This document shows positions 1 through 8,007 of a stretch of DNA of 13,471 nt, piece after piece; within the stretch, counting starts at the first letter, position 1, and every line of letters begins with the position of its first letter. Made by a program: the position numbers and the translations under genes. The notes beneath the pieces were generated by a model. The model was not told where the DNA came from, made no database searches, and saw nothing but the letters and a program-made list of their open reading frames with translations. Location of the stretch: positions 1 to 13,471 of the forward strand of contig NZ_CAJTUJ010000043.1 of the NCBI RefSeq assembly GCF_910579375.1, given 5' to 3'. The DNA is from an uncultured Rikenella sp. Lineage in GTDB: Bacteria > Bacteroidota > Bacteroidia > Bacteroidales > Rikenellaceae.

Positions 1-97
1 AACAGCTGTAGGTCAAGGACGAACCCGACAGCTTTGAGCGGTGAACGAGGTGTTGCTCCTGCGACCCAACGGGTCGCGTGGGCCGAAGCCTCCCGCC

Positions 98-184
98 GCG
101 GAGGGACGCACAGCGTCTTTTGCTGCCAGCCTCTACCCCAAACCCCGCAGGCTTCGACCGCTTGAACTGAGAGCGAGTAGCGCG
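98..184 (+). repeat. Left copy of an 88-bp inverted repeat
   Basis: This stretch matches the reverse complement of 7582-7669 with, by my alignment, two substitutions and one single-base indel. It contains GACGC-TGT-GCGTC as a perfect triloop hairpin and, on the minus strand, the motif GGGGTAGAGGCTGGCAGC, which also heads the FISUMP-fragment cassettes. The two copies are in opposite orientation about 7.4 kb apart, around the peptidase and helicase genes. Confidence 0.85.
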
Positions 185-410
185 ATTTCGTTCGGAATCG
201 CCGTCCTCGGAACGCAGCGAACGCCGTAGGCGGGCGCTGGGGGGTGCGTCCGAGGACGAATGGGCGGAGAGTTGGGCTGAGAGCGAATAGCTAAGTCCCC
301 GTGTCAACGGTCGGCCCGCAGCCCCCGGATGCGGAGGGCCGAAATACTCCGCTCTCGCTTCGTATTCGTTCTCCACTGGCTGCGGCCGAAAACAAATAGG
401 CAGTGCTTTT

Positions 411-481
411 GCGGTTCTCCGAACCGCCGGCCTTGTCGCCCAAGCCGCTACGCGGCTTGGGGGAGTGGGCGACAGGCCGAA
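411..481 (+). repeat. Tandem hairpin element, copy A
   Basis: Two adjacent hairpins are visible. The first is GCGGTTC-TCC-GAACCGC (411-427). The second is an imperfect palindrome from about 428 to 479, with outer arms CGGCCTTGTCGCCC and GGGCGACAGGCCG and a nested stem CCAAGCCGC-TAC-GCGGCTTGG (440-460). The outer sequences match copy B (7516-7585, inverted) almost exactly; the nested stem differs in sequence but stays paired. Function is unknown; a REP-like or structured-RNA element is possible. Confidence 0.75.
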
Positions 482-614
482 CTTGGCCATTTAGGCGGTG
501 ACTGGGGGATAGCTTTTGCGGCTTGCAGAGCCGCGCAGGCCGGGCACCCGGCCCGCCAAACCTATTCCCCTATCGCACTCAAACCGATCAAGTTCCGCCT
601 CCGCGCCGAGCCCT

Positions 615-3392
615 CTATTCGTCCCAGCCCCGATCGATCCCCTTGTCCACAGCGCGAATCCCCCGCTCCATCCACCGCGGCGCCGGAGCATCCTTCAGAT
701 AGTGGTCGAAAAACTGCATCATCCGGCGATCCCAGTCCAACCGGTCGGCATAGCGGCGCAAGTTATGCGGCTGGCCGTTGTAGTTCAGCATCCAGACCGG
801 AACCCCGTGACGCCGCAAGGCCAGAAAATACTCGATCCCCTGATACCAGGGCACCGCCTCGTCCGCATCGTCGTGCCGGATGAGGATCGGCGTGCGCACC
901 TTGTTCGCAAAGAAGAGCGGCGAATTTTCGATATACTCGATCGGTTTCTCCCACAGCGAACCCCCGATCCGGCTCTGTCCGTGTTCGTACTGGAACATCC
1001 GCGGCAGGCCCGACCCCCAACGGATCCCGCCCGTCGCCGACGTCATGTTCGAAACCGGCGCCCCGGCACTCACGCAACGGAACATATTCGTCCGCGTCAC
1101 CAGATAGGCAATCTGATAGCCGCCCCAGCTCTGCCCCTGCAACCCGATCCTATCCGGATCGGCGATACCGCGGTCGATCAGCATCTTCGCGCCGCTCACC
1201 ACCGCATCGTAGCACGACTGCCCCGGATACCCCGTCCGGTAATGGATATCCGGCATGAAAACCACATAGTCCTGCGAAGTGCAGACCGCCGGAATCACGA
1301 TCGACCAGCTCGGTTGCGGATGGAGGTGTTTGTGAATATCGTCCGTGTGCGTCTCGTAGAAATAGACGATCACCGGATAACGCCGCGTCGAGTCATAGTC
1401 CTCCGGCAGGTAGAGCAGCCCCTCGGCCCGAGCGCCGTTCATATCGTCCCACGCCACGCGCCGCACGCTGCCCCAGCGATAATCCGCCGCCTGCGGATTC
1501 GCCTCGCTCACACGCCGGGGCTCTTCCAGACCGAGCCCCGAAAGCCACAAATCCCGATACTCGCCGAAATTCTCCCGCTGCCACAGCAGCACATCCGCCT
1601 CTTTCGCCCGCCCCACGAAGGTATACCGGTGGTCGTCCATCACCAATCGTTGCGGTTCGCCCCCGCCCGCCGGCAGCCGATAGTACCCCGCGTCGCGCGA
1701 AGCCCGGTCGAAGGCCGAGAGCAAAAGGGGCTGCGAAAGATCGATCGCCGGAGCCTCCGGATCGAGCTCCACGTACCGGAAAGCGACGCTGTCGCGCCGT
1801 CCCGCACCGCGCGTCAGGCACTCCGGCGCCCGACGCCCCGAAGGATCGGTCGCCCAGAGGTCGAAATTGTCGTAAATCACCGCCCGGCCGTCGGTCGTCC
1901 AACCGGCCATCCCTTCGGCCGACGGGTCGTCCGGCATATCGAAACCCTGTTCGTACATCGGATAGGGAATCCGGGCCGAAAGCGACACCTCTGCCTCTCC
2001 TTTCCCAGTTGCCGTCGCAGCCGCGCGCCACTCGCCGCGCGGCGCATCGTACCAGGCGATATACCGTCCGTCGGGCGAGATCGAGGCTTCGGCCTTAGCG
2101 GCCCGCGCCACCGGCCGACGCACGCCGGTCGCCGTCTCCACGGCATAGAGGTCGCGTTTTCCGGGCGACTCCCACGTGCTGGCCCACTCGTACGGCCCGG
2201 CGTCTGTCCCCAGCGCATACCGCGCCCCGTCCGCTTCGGCCAAGGTCACCGAGGGCAGCGACTCGTCGCCGAGCAGTGCCCAACTCCCGCGCCGCGTGTC
2301 GTACACGGCGCGGAAGGTCTGCTTCTTCAACCGTTCGAGGCCGGCCAGCTGCTGGGTCATCAGCAGGGTGTCGGTGTAGCTCCAGAGGTCGAAGCGGCTC
2401 TTCTCGTCTTCGGGCAAGGTGTCCTTGGGCACCACTCGCGGCGGGCGGTTCATGCCGAACTCCAGCCGTCCTCCTTCGCGCGAAAAACGCAGGGGGCCGA
2501 ACTCGCTCACCACAAAGCCGTTCGCCGCACCGTCGGCAGCCACGTGCCGCGGTTTCCGATCTTTGGTATCAAACCAATAAAGGTCGTACCGGGCCCCGGT
2601 CGCAGTAGTGTCGGCAGTGACGAGGTAGGCCCCCTGCCGCCCGGCGTCGTCCACGGCGAGTGCCCCGGTTTTACCGATTTTGGCGGCGTAGAGCTCGGTG
2701 TCTCGCCCGTCGGCCCAGGCCCGAACGCTCCGCAGGCTGTCGCCTTTCAGGGTGTAGAGCAAGAGCCGCCCGTTCCGCGAGAGGCGAAAGCTCTCCACGC
2801 TGTCCATCACGACGCTGTCGCCGCCGGACAGAACATCCCACAACACCAACCGATTGAATTTCTTCGGTTTGGGCGCTTTTTTGGCCGCCTCGGAAGTATC
2901 TTTCGCAGGCACCACTTCGTAGAGGTAGGCGACCACGCCGCTCCCATCCCGATCAGCGGTCTGAAAACTTTTCAGCCGGGGCACGACGATCCGATCGCGG
3001 GAGCCGAGCGCAGCCAACACCAGGGTATCGGGCCGTTTCCGGTCGGCTTTGGTTTTGTCGATCTGCTCGCGCCGCTGCTGGGCACGTGTCGGAACGACTT
3101 TCGCGGCCAACCACGGCGCTCCGGAGGAACCGAACAACCGGGCTCCGGAGGCGCGGTACAGGGTATCGGCTTTGCCCGAGAGGGCATCGTACACGACGGT
3201 CTGTCCGTCGCCCCGGGCGGGGTTCAGACCGTACACGACCCACCGGCCGTCGTCGCTGATCCGGGGGACTACGATCTGCTTCCAGCCGTCGAAAACTTCC
3301 CGATCCAACATTTTCTTCCGGGCCTGTGCCCCTGTGGCCCACAAGCCCAACAGGGCTGCGGCCATCGCCCATCGCCATCCGTTTTTCTTCAT
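615..3392 (-). CDS. Exported prolyl oligopeptidase family serine peptidase (S9)
   Basis: A 925-residue exported serine peptidase, expected to cleave peptides in the periplasm. The start MKKNGWRWAMAAALLGLWATGAQA is a typical Sec signal peptide (basic start, hydrophobic core, A-Q-A end), which supports this ATG. Residues ~25-600 look like the seven-bladed beta-propeller of the S9 family (repeated phrases such as ISDDGRWVVY and ISPDGRYIAWYD). The C-terminal alpha/beta-hydrolase domain follows, with the nucleophile motif GQSWGGYQ (Ser755), the acid in HDDADEAVP (probably Asp844) and the catalytic His in GQPHNLRR (His876); the triad is complete and in order. The length fits the ~900-950-residue Bacteroidota S9 group. 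Substrate and subfamily (DPP-IV-like or other) cannot be read from the sequence. It appears monocistronic, with 392 bases before it and repeats after it. Confidence 0.93.
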   Translation of the reverse strand: MKKNGWRWAMAAALLGLWATGAQARKKMLDREVFDGWKQIVVPRISDDGRWVVYGLNPARGDGQTVVYDALSGKADTLYRASGARLFGSSGAPWLAAKVVPTRAQQRREQIDKTKADRKRPDTLVLAALGSRDRIVVPRLKSFQTADRDGSGVVAYLYEVVPAKDTSEAAKKAPKPKKFNRLVLWDVLSGGDSVVMDSVESFRLSRNGRLLLYTLKGDSLRSVRAWADGRDTELYAAKIGKTGALAVDDAGRQGAYLVTADTTATGARYDLYWFDTKDRKPRHVAADGAANGFVVSEFGPLRFSREGGRLEFGMNRPPRVVPKDTLPEDEKSRFDLWSYTDTLLMTQQLAGLERLKKQTFRAVYDTRRGSWALLGDESLPSVTLAEADGARYALGTDAGPYEWASTWESPGKRDLYAVETATGVRRPVARAAKAEASISPDGRYIAWYDAPRGEWRAAATATGKGEAEVSLSARIPYPMYEQGFDMPDDPSAEGMAGWTTDGRAVIYDNFDLWATDPSGRRAPECLTRGAGRRDSVAFRYVELDPEAPAIDLSQPLLLSAFDRASRDAGYYRLPAGGGEPQRLVMDDHRYTFVGRAKEADVLLWQRENFGEYRDLWLSGLGLEEPRRVSEANPQAADYRWGSVRRVAWDDMNGARAEGLLYLPEDYDSTRRYPVIVYFYETHTDDIHKHLHPQPSWSIVIPAVCTSQDYVVFMPDIHYRTGYPGQSCYDAVVSGAKMLIDRGIADPDRIGLQGQSWGGYQIAYLVTRTNMFRCVSAGAPVSNMTSATGGIRWGSGLPRMFQYEHGQSRIGGSLWEKPIEYIENSPLFFANKVRTPILIRHDDADEAVPWYQGIEYFLALRRHGVPVWMLNYNGQPHNLRRYADRLDWDRRMMQFFDHYLKDAPAPRWMERGIRAVDKGIDRGWDE

Positions 3393-3455
3393 CCTGTTTA
3401 TCGTATTTTGATTTTTGTAATCCTTTACACCTAATTCTATCCCGACCTCTCCGTC

Positions 3456-3528
3456 CGCGCGCCTTGGGAAATCTTGTCAAAACGTGCCAGCACATTTTGA
3501 CGATTTCCCTCTTTAGGCGTGGCGCGCG
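3456..3528. repeat. Nested palindrome element E1 (73 bp)
   Basis: Outer arms CGCGCGCC (3456-3463) and GGCGCGCG (3521-3528) enclose a second inverted repeat, GGGAAATC (3466-3473) with GATTTCCC (3502-3509), and inside it GTCAAAACGTG (3476-3486) with CACATTTTGAC (3491-3501), which has one mismatch. The right arm carries CTCTTTAGGCGT. The architecture and this motif are shared with elements at 7792-7868 and 8008-8083. GAGGGTACTG follows at 3536-3545, as it does after the third element. Confidence 0.75.
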
Positions 3529-3721
3529 ATGGTTTGAGGGTACTGTTCTCTTTAACTTCGCTGCGCTCGTTTTCCTCCTTGCCGCTCGGCAATTCGCAAA
3601 CTGCGTTTGCATTGCGCTCGCTGGCAGCGTCGGTTGTGAACAAAGAGAACCAGAAAAACTTTAGACGGATGCTCACGCATCCTCAAGCTGCCGGTCACCC
3701 AAATCTCGGTATTTTCTTTGG

Positions 3722-3745
3722 GTACCTTTCTTTCAAGAAAGGTAC
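3722..3745. terminator. Palindrome with 11-bp arms after the helicase gene, possible terminator
   Basis: The arms GTACCTTTCTT and AAGAAAGGTAC pair perfectly around a two-base centre, about 40 bases past the helicase stop codon. The position suits transcription termination of the minus-strand gene. There is no proper U-tract after it on that strand, so this could equally be a dispersed palindromic repeat. Confidence 0.45.
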
Positions 3746-3784
3746 GGTTCCGTCCGGCACAAAGAACAGACAGATAGCCCACAA

Positions 3785-6700
3785 TCAGCCGACCCGTTCG
3801 ACTTCGCCCAACTCCACGAACCACAGGTAACCCTCCACCCGCTCGTATCCCATCTCGCGCAGCAGCGACATGTACTCCTCCACCTGCCGCCCATAGCCCG
3901 GCTTCCGCAGCGCCCCGAACTTATAGTCCACCACCACCGCCTGCTCGCGCCCCCGCGTCATCACCCGGTCGGGACGCCGGACACCCTGTCCCGCGATAAT
4001 CTCCCGCTCGCTGTGCACCACCTCCCACTCCGGCGAGAACCACTCCGCCACCACCGGATCGCGCAACGCCGCCGCAGCCCGCTCCCGCAACAACCGCTCC
4101 TCCTCGTCCGAGACGATCTCGCCCGCCGTCCGCATCCGCTCGATCGCAGTCCCGACCCCCTCGGGCCCGGTCGTCAGCTCGAACAAACGGTGCATCAACA
4201 CCCCGTATCGCCGCGGCGACACCGCCTCCCGGTCGGTTCCGAAGTAGCGATCCGACCGCCACCGTGCCCGCACCCGCTGGCCCGCGTCGTGAGACGGAAA
4301 GTCCTCCAGCTCGATCCCCCCCTCGGAAACTCCCTTCCCCGGACTGCCCGCCGAAGGTGCCGGCCCCCGTTCGCCGAAAGTATAAAAAATTCCCTCCCCG
4401 ACGCCATCCGGCAGAACATAACGCTCCTCGCCCAACGCCTCGACCTCCGGCAAAACCGCGTCGATCAGACGCGACACCCGCGCCGTGCCCTGCGCCTGCG
4501 GATCGTACATCACGTAGAGCTCCCGCTCGGCCCGCGTCAGGGCCACATAGAGCAGGTTCAGGTTGTCGACATGGGCATAGACACTCTCGCGGTAGTAAGC
4601 CTCGGAAAAGTGCGACTGCTCCATGATTTTTTTGTACCCCACCGGCACGGTGCCCAGCTCGGCAAAGCGGTCGGCCCCGGCGCCCGACGCAGCCGTCCAG
4701 AGGGTCGTCCGACCCGCCTTGGGCAGCAGCTCCCAGTCGCAGTAAGGCAGTACGACGCACGGAAATTCCAGCCCCTTCGCCTTATGAACAGTCATAATAG
4801 TGATAGCGTCCTGTTCGGAAGGGAGATAGACCGTCTTCCGCACCCCCTTCTCGCGCCACCACTCGAGCCACATCGGCAGGTCGGGCAAGGTCTGTTTTTC
4901 ATACGAGAGCATCGCCTGGTAGAGCGCCTGGAGAAAAGCGGTCGCTTCGCGCCGCCGCCCGAGCCCGTACCGCTCGATGATCCGTTCCAGCCCCTCGGTC
5001 AGGGAGTTCCGGAGCAGGCTCCCGATAAACGTGCCCTCCTCCTCGGACAACGGCGCGCCGTAAGGGCGTTCCAAAAATGCGTTGTACTGGGCCCGGGCGA
5101 CGGTATCCTCGCCCGACACGGCCAGCGCGAAAAGGGTCATCACGAACCCTACGGCAGGCGAGCTGCTGAGCAGCAACGCCTCCTGACTCACAATCGGATA
5201 GCCGGCTTCGAGCAGCACGTCGGCCACCATCGGAGCCTCGTAGTTGTTCCGCACCAGCACGGCGATGTCGCGCAAGGCATAGCCACGGGCCAGCATATCG
5301 GCCACGCGGGCGGTCAAAAGCGCTCCGACCTGCTCGCGCGGAGCGGGAATCACCTCGGCATACCCCTCGGGCGACCGCAACAGCTTGCCCGGGGCACATC
5401 GCTGTTCGAACCGTTCGTAGGAGCGTCGCAGCATCCCGGCCCCCGACCGCACGGCGGGGGGAGCGTCGGCCAGCAGCTCCTCCAGCTCGGCGGCGTCCCG
5501 CTCCACGATGCTCCGCATCAGGAGGTTGTTGAAAGCGATGATGTTCCGTTCGCTGCGCCAGTTGGTATCCATCGGTACGGGCTCGGCCAGCGCGCCGGCA
5601 AAGCGCGTTTCGGCCTCGGCCCCCAAAATCCGCCAGTCGCCGCCTCGCCACCGGTAGATGGACTGTTTCACGTCGCCGATCAGCATAACGGCCTCGCCCT
5701 CGTTTTCGGCCAAAGCGTTGTCCAACAGCGGAATGAAGTTCTCCCACTGCTTGGCCGATGTGTCCTGGAATTCGTCGATCATGTAGCGCGAGTAGGCGTT
5801 TCCGACCTTCTCGTAGATGAACGGAGCGTCGTTGCCGGTCACCAGCCGGTGGATGAGGGCTGCGGTCTGGTCGATCATCACGAGGTTCCCCTCGGCGGCC
5901 ACAGCGCGCACTTCGCTTTCGAGCCGCGACAGCAGGAGGCTCCGCGAGAGGTTCTCGCGCACCAGCTCGCGCGAGTTGACGTCCCGAATCAGCCGGTCGA
6001 CGCCATCGCGCACCTCCTGTAACAGGGGCATCAGAGCGGGTTCCAGGGCTTCGATCCGCTCGCGGGCGGGGGTGCGTTTGGTGCTCCACGTTTCGACGCT
6101 CTCGACGGCCTGCCGGAACCGCAATCCATAAGGCTTCGGCGCGTCGGCTTCGGCGAGCTGGAAGAGGTAGCCGGCAAAACTCATCCGCTTATAGGGAAAG
6201 TCGTCGAGGGTCAGCCCGGCGGCGGTAATGAGCTCCACGGCGCGCCGGGCGGTCTCTTTCACCTGTCCGAAGCGCAGTTCGATGTCGCGCACGATCTCAT
6301 CGAACACCCCGACGAGTCGTTCGAAGGCTCCGGAGTCGGGCACGTAGCTCTCTTTGAAGAGCTCGCCGCCGATTCGCACGAGGTCGGATCGCACGTCCCA
6401 GCTGCGTCCCTGTTCGGCGCGTTCGTCAAGGAGCCGGTTCACGGCCTCCCGCACGGCGGGTTCGGCGGCTGTCCGCTCCAGCAGCCGGTCGATGGCGGCG
6501 TCCAGCACCCATTCGCGGTCGATCTCGATGGTGTAGTCGAAATCGAGCCCCAGTTCGCGGAAAAAGGCGCGGGCGACGCGCTGGAAAAATTTGTCGATGG
6601 TGGAGACGGCGAACCGGGAGTAGTCGTGCAGAATCAGGCTCCGGGCCGCACCGGCGTTCCGGACGATGGTGCTCCGGGTGAGGCCGGTCTCGCGCATCAG

Positions 6701-6943
6701 CTCGCGCAGATAGGGCACTTCCGGTTCTTCGAGGTCGTTCTCTTCAACGGGAGCGGAGGCGAGGGCGTGGAGGCTCTCGACGATCCGCCGCTTCATCTGC
6801 TCGGTGGCCTTGTTGGTGAAGGTCACGGCCAGGGTGCTCCGATAGAGCGAGGGGTCGCGCACGACGCCTTTTATGTATTCGTAGGCCAGCCGGTAGGTTT
6901 TCCCGGAACCGGCGGAGGCTTTCAGTATCTTGACCTGACCCAT
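3785..6943 (-). CDS. UvrD/RecB-family helicase with C-terminal PD-(D/E)XK nuclease (AddA/RecB-like)
   Basis: A 1052-residue superfamily 1 DNA helicase-nuclease, expected to act in the cytoplasm on DNA ends in recombinational repair. Visible motifs in order: Walker A ASAGSGKT (residues 9-16), TFTNKATEQMKRRI (Ia), DEFQDTS (about 390-396, Walker B), GDVKQSIYRWRG (about 423-434), TNWRSERNI, TVHKAKGLEF (718-727, motif V) and LLYVALTRAERELYV (about 797-811, motif VI). A RecB-like nuclease follows: GVLMHRLFEL, RPDRV (Asp992) and VDYKFG (Asp1006, Lys1008), then QVEEYMSLL. I chose the ATG at 6943 because it places MGQVKILKASAGSGKT at the N-terminus, as usual in the family; an upstream in-frame ATG at 7021 would run through a repeat cassette. 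No AddB/RexB-like partner lies beside it. Confidence 0.93.
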   Translation of the reverse strand: MGQVKILKASAGSGKTYRLAYEYIKGVVRDPSLYRSTLAVTFTNKATEQMKRRIVESLHALASAPVEENDLEEPEVPYLRELMRETGLTRSTIVRNAGAARSLILHDYSRFAVSTIDKFFQRVARAFFRELGLDFDYTIEIDREWVLDAAIDRLLERTAAEPAVREAVNRLLDERAEQGRSWDVRSDLVRIGGELFKESYVPDSGAFERLVGVFDEIVRDIELRFGQVKETARRAVELITAAGLTLDDFPYKRMSFAGYLFQLAEADAPKPYGLRFRQAVESVETWSTKRTPARERIEALEPALMPLLQEVRDGVDRLIRDVNSRELVRENLSRSLLLSRLESEVRAVAAEGNLVMIDQTAALIHRLVTGNDAPFIYEKVGNAYSRYMIDEFQDTSAKQWENFIPLLDNALAENEGEAVMLIGDVKQSIYRWRGGDWRILGAEAETRFAGALAEPVPMDTNWRSERNIIAFNNLLMRSIVERDAAELEELLADAPPAVRSGAGMLRRSYERFEQRCAPGKLLRSPEGYAEVIPAPREQVGALLTARVADMLARGYALRDIAVLVRNNYEAPMVADVLLEAGYPIVSQEALLLSSSPAVGFVMTLFALAVSGEDTVARAQYNAFLERPYGAPLSEEEGTFIGSLLRNSLTEGLERIIERYGLGRRREATAFLQALYQAMLSYEKQTLPDLPMWLEWWREKGVRKTVYLPSEQDAITIMTVHKAKGLEFPCVVLPYCDWELLPKAGRTTLWTAASGAGADRFAELGTVPVGYKKIMEQSHFSEAYYRESVYAHVDNLNLLYVALTRAERELYVMYDPQAQGTARVSRLIDAVLPEVEALGEERYVLPDGVGEGIFYTFGERGPAPSAGSPGKGVSEGGIELEDFPSHDAGQRVRARWRSDRYFGTDREAVSPRRYGVLMHRLFELTTGPEGVGTAIERMRTAGEIVSDEEERLLRERAAAALRDPVVAEWFSPEWEVVHSEREIIAGQGVRRPDRVMTRGREQAVVVDYKFGALRKPGYGRQVEEYMSLLREMGYERVEGYLWFVELGEVERVG

Positions 6944-6967
6944 ATGTTTTTTCAGAGGGGATATCTG

Positions 6968-6979
6968 CTTGTATACAAG
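6968..6979. promoter_or_regulatory. 12-bp perfect palindrome upstream of the helicase gene
   Basis: CTTGTATACAAG is a perfect palindrome 25 bases upstream of the chosen helicase start, in the expected leader or promoter. This would suit a dimeric regulator's operator. No regulator gene is nearby, and a 12-bp palindrome may arise by chance. Confidence 0.3.
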
Positions 6980-7011
6980 GGGTTTTCGGGGCGGAAAGCC
7001 GGCCTGTCGGG

Positions 7012-7251
7012 GTAGAGGCATCTTTGGAAGATACAGGCGGCCCGGTTCGAGTATCGAGCGGCACTGCCCCGGGCTACCGCGGTCGGGATACGGGCGCGCT
7101 GAGCCACGTCGGCAACGGCGGTTACGGATGGGCTTCCACGGTCAGCGGTACCGATGGCATGCACTTGAATTTCGGCGTGACGTGGCTCTATCCCAGCGGC
7201 GCGTACGGCCGCGCCTACGGTTTTCAGTTGCGTTGCCTCTCGGAATAAACG
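7012..7251 (+). pseudogene. Promoterless C-terminal fragment of a FISUMP-type domain, cassette C1
   Basis: An open frame on the plus strand, ending at the TAA at 7246-7248, encodes only GTAPGYRG...GALSHVGNGGYGWAS...LNFGV...GRAYGFQLRCLSE. It has the pattern of the last ~60 residues of the Fibrobacter succinogenes major paralogous (FISUMP, Fib_succ_major) domain: a GYR start, then GAL, a GYGWAS phrase and a GFQLRC end. The N-terminal part of the domain, a signal peptide, a start codon with ribosome binding site and a promoter are all absent. It lies head-on to the helicase gene, about 70 bases from its start. The tail from 7216 to 7251, including bases past the stop, matches the tails of the other two cassettes. 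It is either a silent donor cassette or a decayed copy. Confidence 0.75.
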
Positions 7252-7399
7252 GGGCCGCGTGCTCGCGGTGGGCAAGGGGCTGGAGCTACCCTAACGGGCT
7301 TGACTTGGGCGGCTGGGGCCAGCGTGGGCGCAACGAGCATCACGATGTTGCGGCCCTATGGGTCGCAAGAGTAACACCCCACCCCTTGACCAACAACAG

Positions 7400-7472
7400 C
7401 AGTCCGCCGCCAGCGGAGAGCGCAACGAGCTCCGTCAAGTTGCAGCCCTCCGCCTGCCGGGGCGGCGGACTG
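7400..7472. repeat. Branched inverted repeat
   Basis: CAGTCCGCCGCC (7400-7411) pairs perfectly with GGCGGCGGACTG (7461-7472). Inside, GCGGAG (7413-7418) pairs with CTCCGC (7448-7453), and GAGC with GCTC in the loop. The resulting 73-base structure could be a cruciform or a structured RNA. No expression signal is visible. Confidence 0.6.
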
Positions 7473-7515
7473 TGCGGCTCGAAGAGCAGCAAAAGCAACG
7501 CTTTTTCTTCCGGTT

Positions 7516-7585
7516 TCGGCCTGTCGCCCATCCCCCCGAGGCGCTCCGCGCCTGGGCGACAAGGCCGGCGGTTCGGAGAACCGCG
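7516..7585 (-). repeat. Tandem hairpin element, copy B (inverted relative to copy A)
   Basis: The reverse complement matches copy A (411-481). The first 32 bases of A, through GCGGTTC-TCC-GAACCGC and CGGCCTTGTCGCCCA, are the same here, as are the last 16. The nested stem is AGGCGC-TCC-GCGCCT (7539-7553) instead of CCAAGCCGC-TAC-GCGGCTTGG. The substitutions on both arms keep the pairing, which suggests that the fold, not the sequence, is conserved. Confidence 0.75.
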
Positions 7586-7669
7586 CTACTCGCTCTCAGT
7601 TCAAGCGGCCGAAGCCTGCGGGGTTTGAGGTAGAGGCTGGCAGCAAAAGACGCTGTGCGTCCCCTCCGC
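7582..7669 (-). repeat. Right copy of an 88-bp inverted repeat
   Basis: This is the inverted partner of 98-184. On the plus strand it carries GAGGTAGAGGCTGGCAGC followed by AAAAGACGCTGTGCGTC. That resembles the cassette head at 12988-13022 and the minus strand of 13206-13241 (GTAGAGGCGGCCAGTAAAA, then a short palindrome), so the repeat may include a diverged cassette head. Confidence 0.85.
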
Positions 7670-7791
7670 ATCCGGGGGCTGCGGGCCGACCGTTGCCACG
7701 GGGACTTAGCTACTCGCTCGCAGCCCAAAGCACAGCCCAGCTCTCTGCCCTGTGCCAGCCTCACTGCGGCTACGCTATCGCTCCGCCACTG

Positions 7792-7868
7792 CCGTCGCCC
7801 GCGGCAATTCTTGCCGGATTGGCTAAATGCCAATCGGCAGAATAGCCCTTTAAGCGGGCGGGCGACGG
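7792..7868. repeat. Nested palindrome element E2 (77 bp)
   Basis: Outer arms CCGTCGCCCGC (7792-7802) and GCGGGCGACGG (7858-7868) pair perfectly. The inner stem runs from ATTC and TGCC (7807-7815) and GATTGG (7817-7822) to CCAATC, GGCA and GAAT (7830-7843), around the loop CTAAATG, with two bulged bases. The right side has CCCTTTAAGCGG, which corresponds to CTCTTTAGGCGT in E1 and CTCCTTTAGGTGT in E3. Confidence 0.7.
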
Positions 7869-8007
7869 TTTTCGCACGCAGTTCTCTGTTCCGCGCGCGA
7901 TCGAGCTTCGAGCCGGACGGAACTGCCCTGCGCGGGCAGCGTCCGGGTGACCCCGGCGGGACGGAGCGATACTGCGTATCGCTTAACCTGTTCGGCCCAG
8001 TTCTTGG

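Larger units (their letters stand above)
1..614. repeat. Gene-free GC-rich repeat mosaic downstream of the S9 peptidase
   Basis: I see no credible gene here; open frames in this stretch are low-complexity and have no family resemblance. It holds short inverted repeats and modules that recur, inverted and in another order, at 7345-7722. Visible hairpins include GCGACCC-AAC-GGGTCGC (61-77), a 14-bp stem with one bulge pairing 202-216 with 245-258, TCGGCCC/GGGCCGA (311-317/336-342), and the tandem hairpins at 411-481. The module CTGAGAGCGARTAGC occurs twice (about 166-181 and 279-293). No T-rich intrinsic terminator for the peptidase gene is obvious on the minus strand. Confidence 0.7.
3393..3784. 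other. Intergenic region between helicase and peptidase genes, repeat-rich
   Basis: I see no gene here. It contains a 73-bp nested palindrome (3456-3528), a long-range inverted pair GTTCTCTTT/AAAGAGAAC (3545-3553 with 3642-3650), small hairpins GCAAAC-TGC-GTTTGC (about 3596-3610) and GGATGC-TCAC-GCATCC (3667-3682), and a palindrome with 11-bp arms near the helicase stop (3722-3745). The peptidase promoter should lie in about 3393-3460; I found no convincing TTTG / TAnnTTTG pair on the minus strand. Confidence 0.65.

Noticed and set aside
41..229. Small 62-codon frame in the first repeat region
   Set aside because: It reads through hairpins and the 88-bp repeat, its inverted counterpart is not kept as a frame in context, and it has no ribosome binding site.
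516..3434. 972-codon open frame on the plus strand opposite the peptidase gene
   Set aside because: It is antisense to a gene with a signal peptide and a complete catalytic triad, is rich in Pro, Arg and His and has no domain; such frames arise opposite GC-rich coding sequence.
3437..3676. Small 79-codon minus-strand frame between helicase and peptidase genes
   Set aside because: It runs through the nested palindrome and other inverted repeats; the sequence is better explained by repeats than by a protein.
4013..6022. 669-codon plus-strand frame opposite the helicase gene
   Set aside because: Antisense shadow of a gene with all UvrD motifs; composition is Arg/His/Pro-rich and no family is recognisable.
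7041..7060. tRNA T-arm-like GGTTCGAGT
   Set aside because: No acceptor, D or anticodon arms surround it; it is part of the cassette head coding PVRV.
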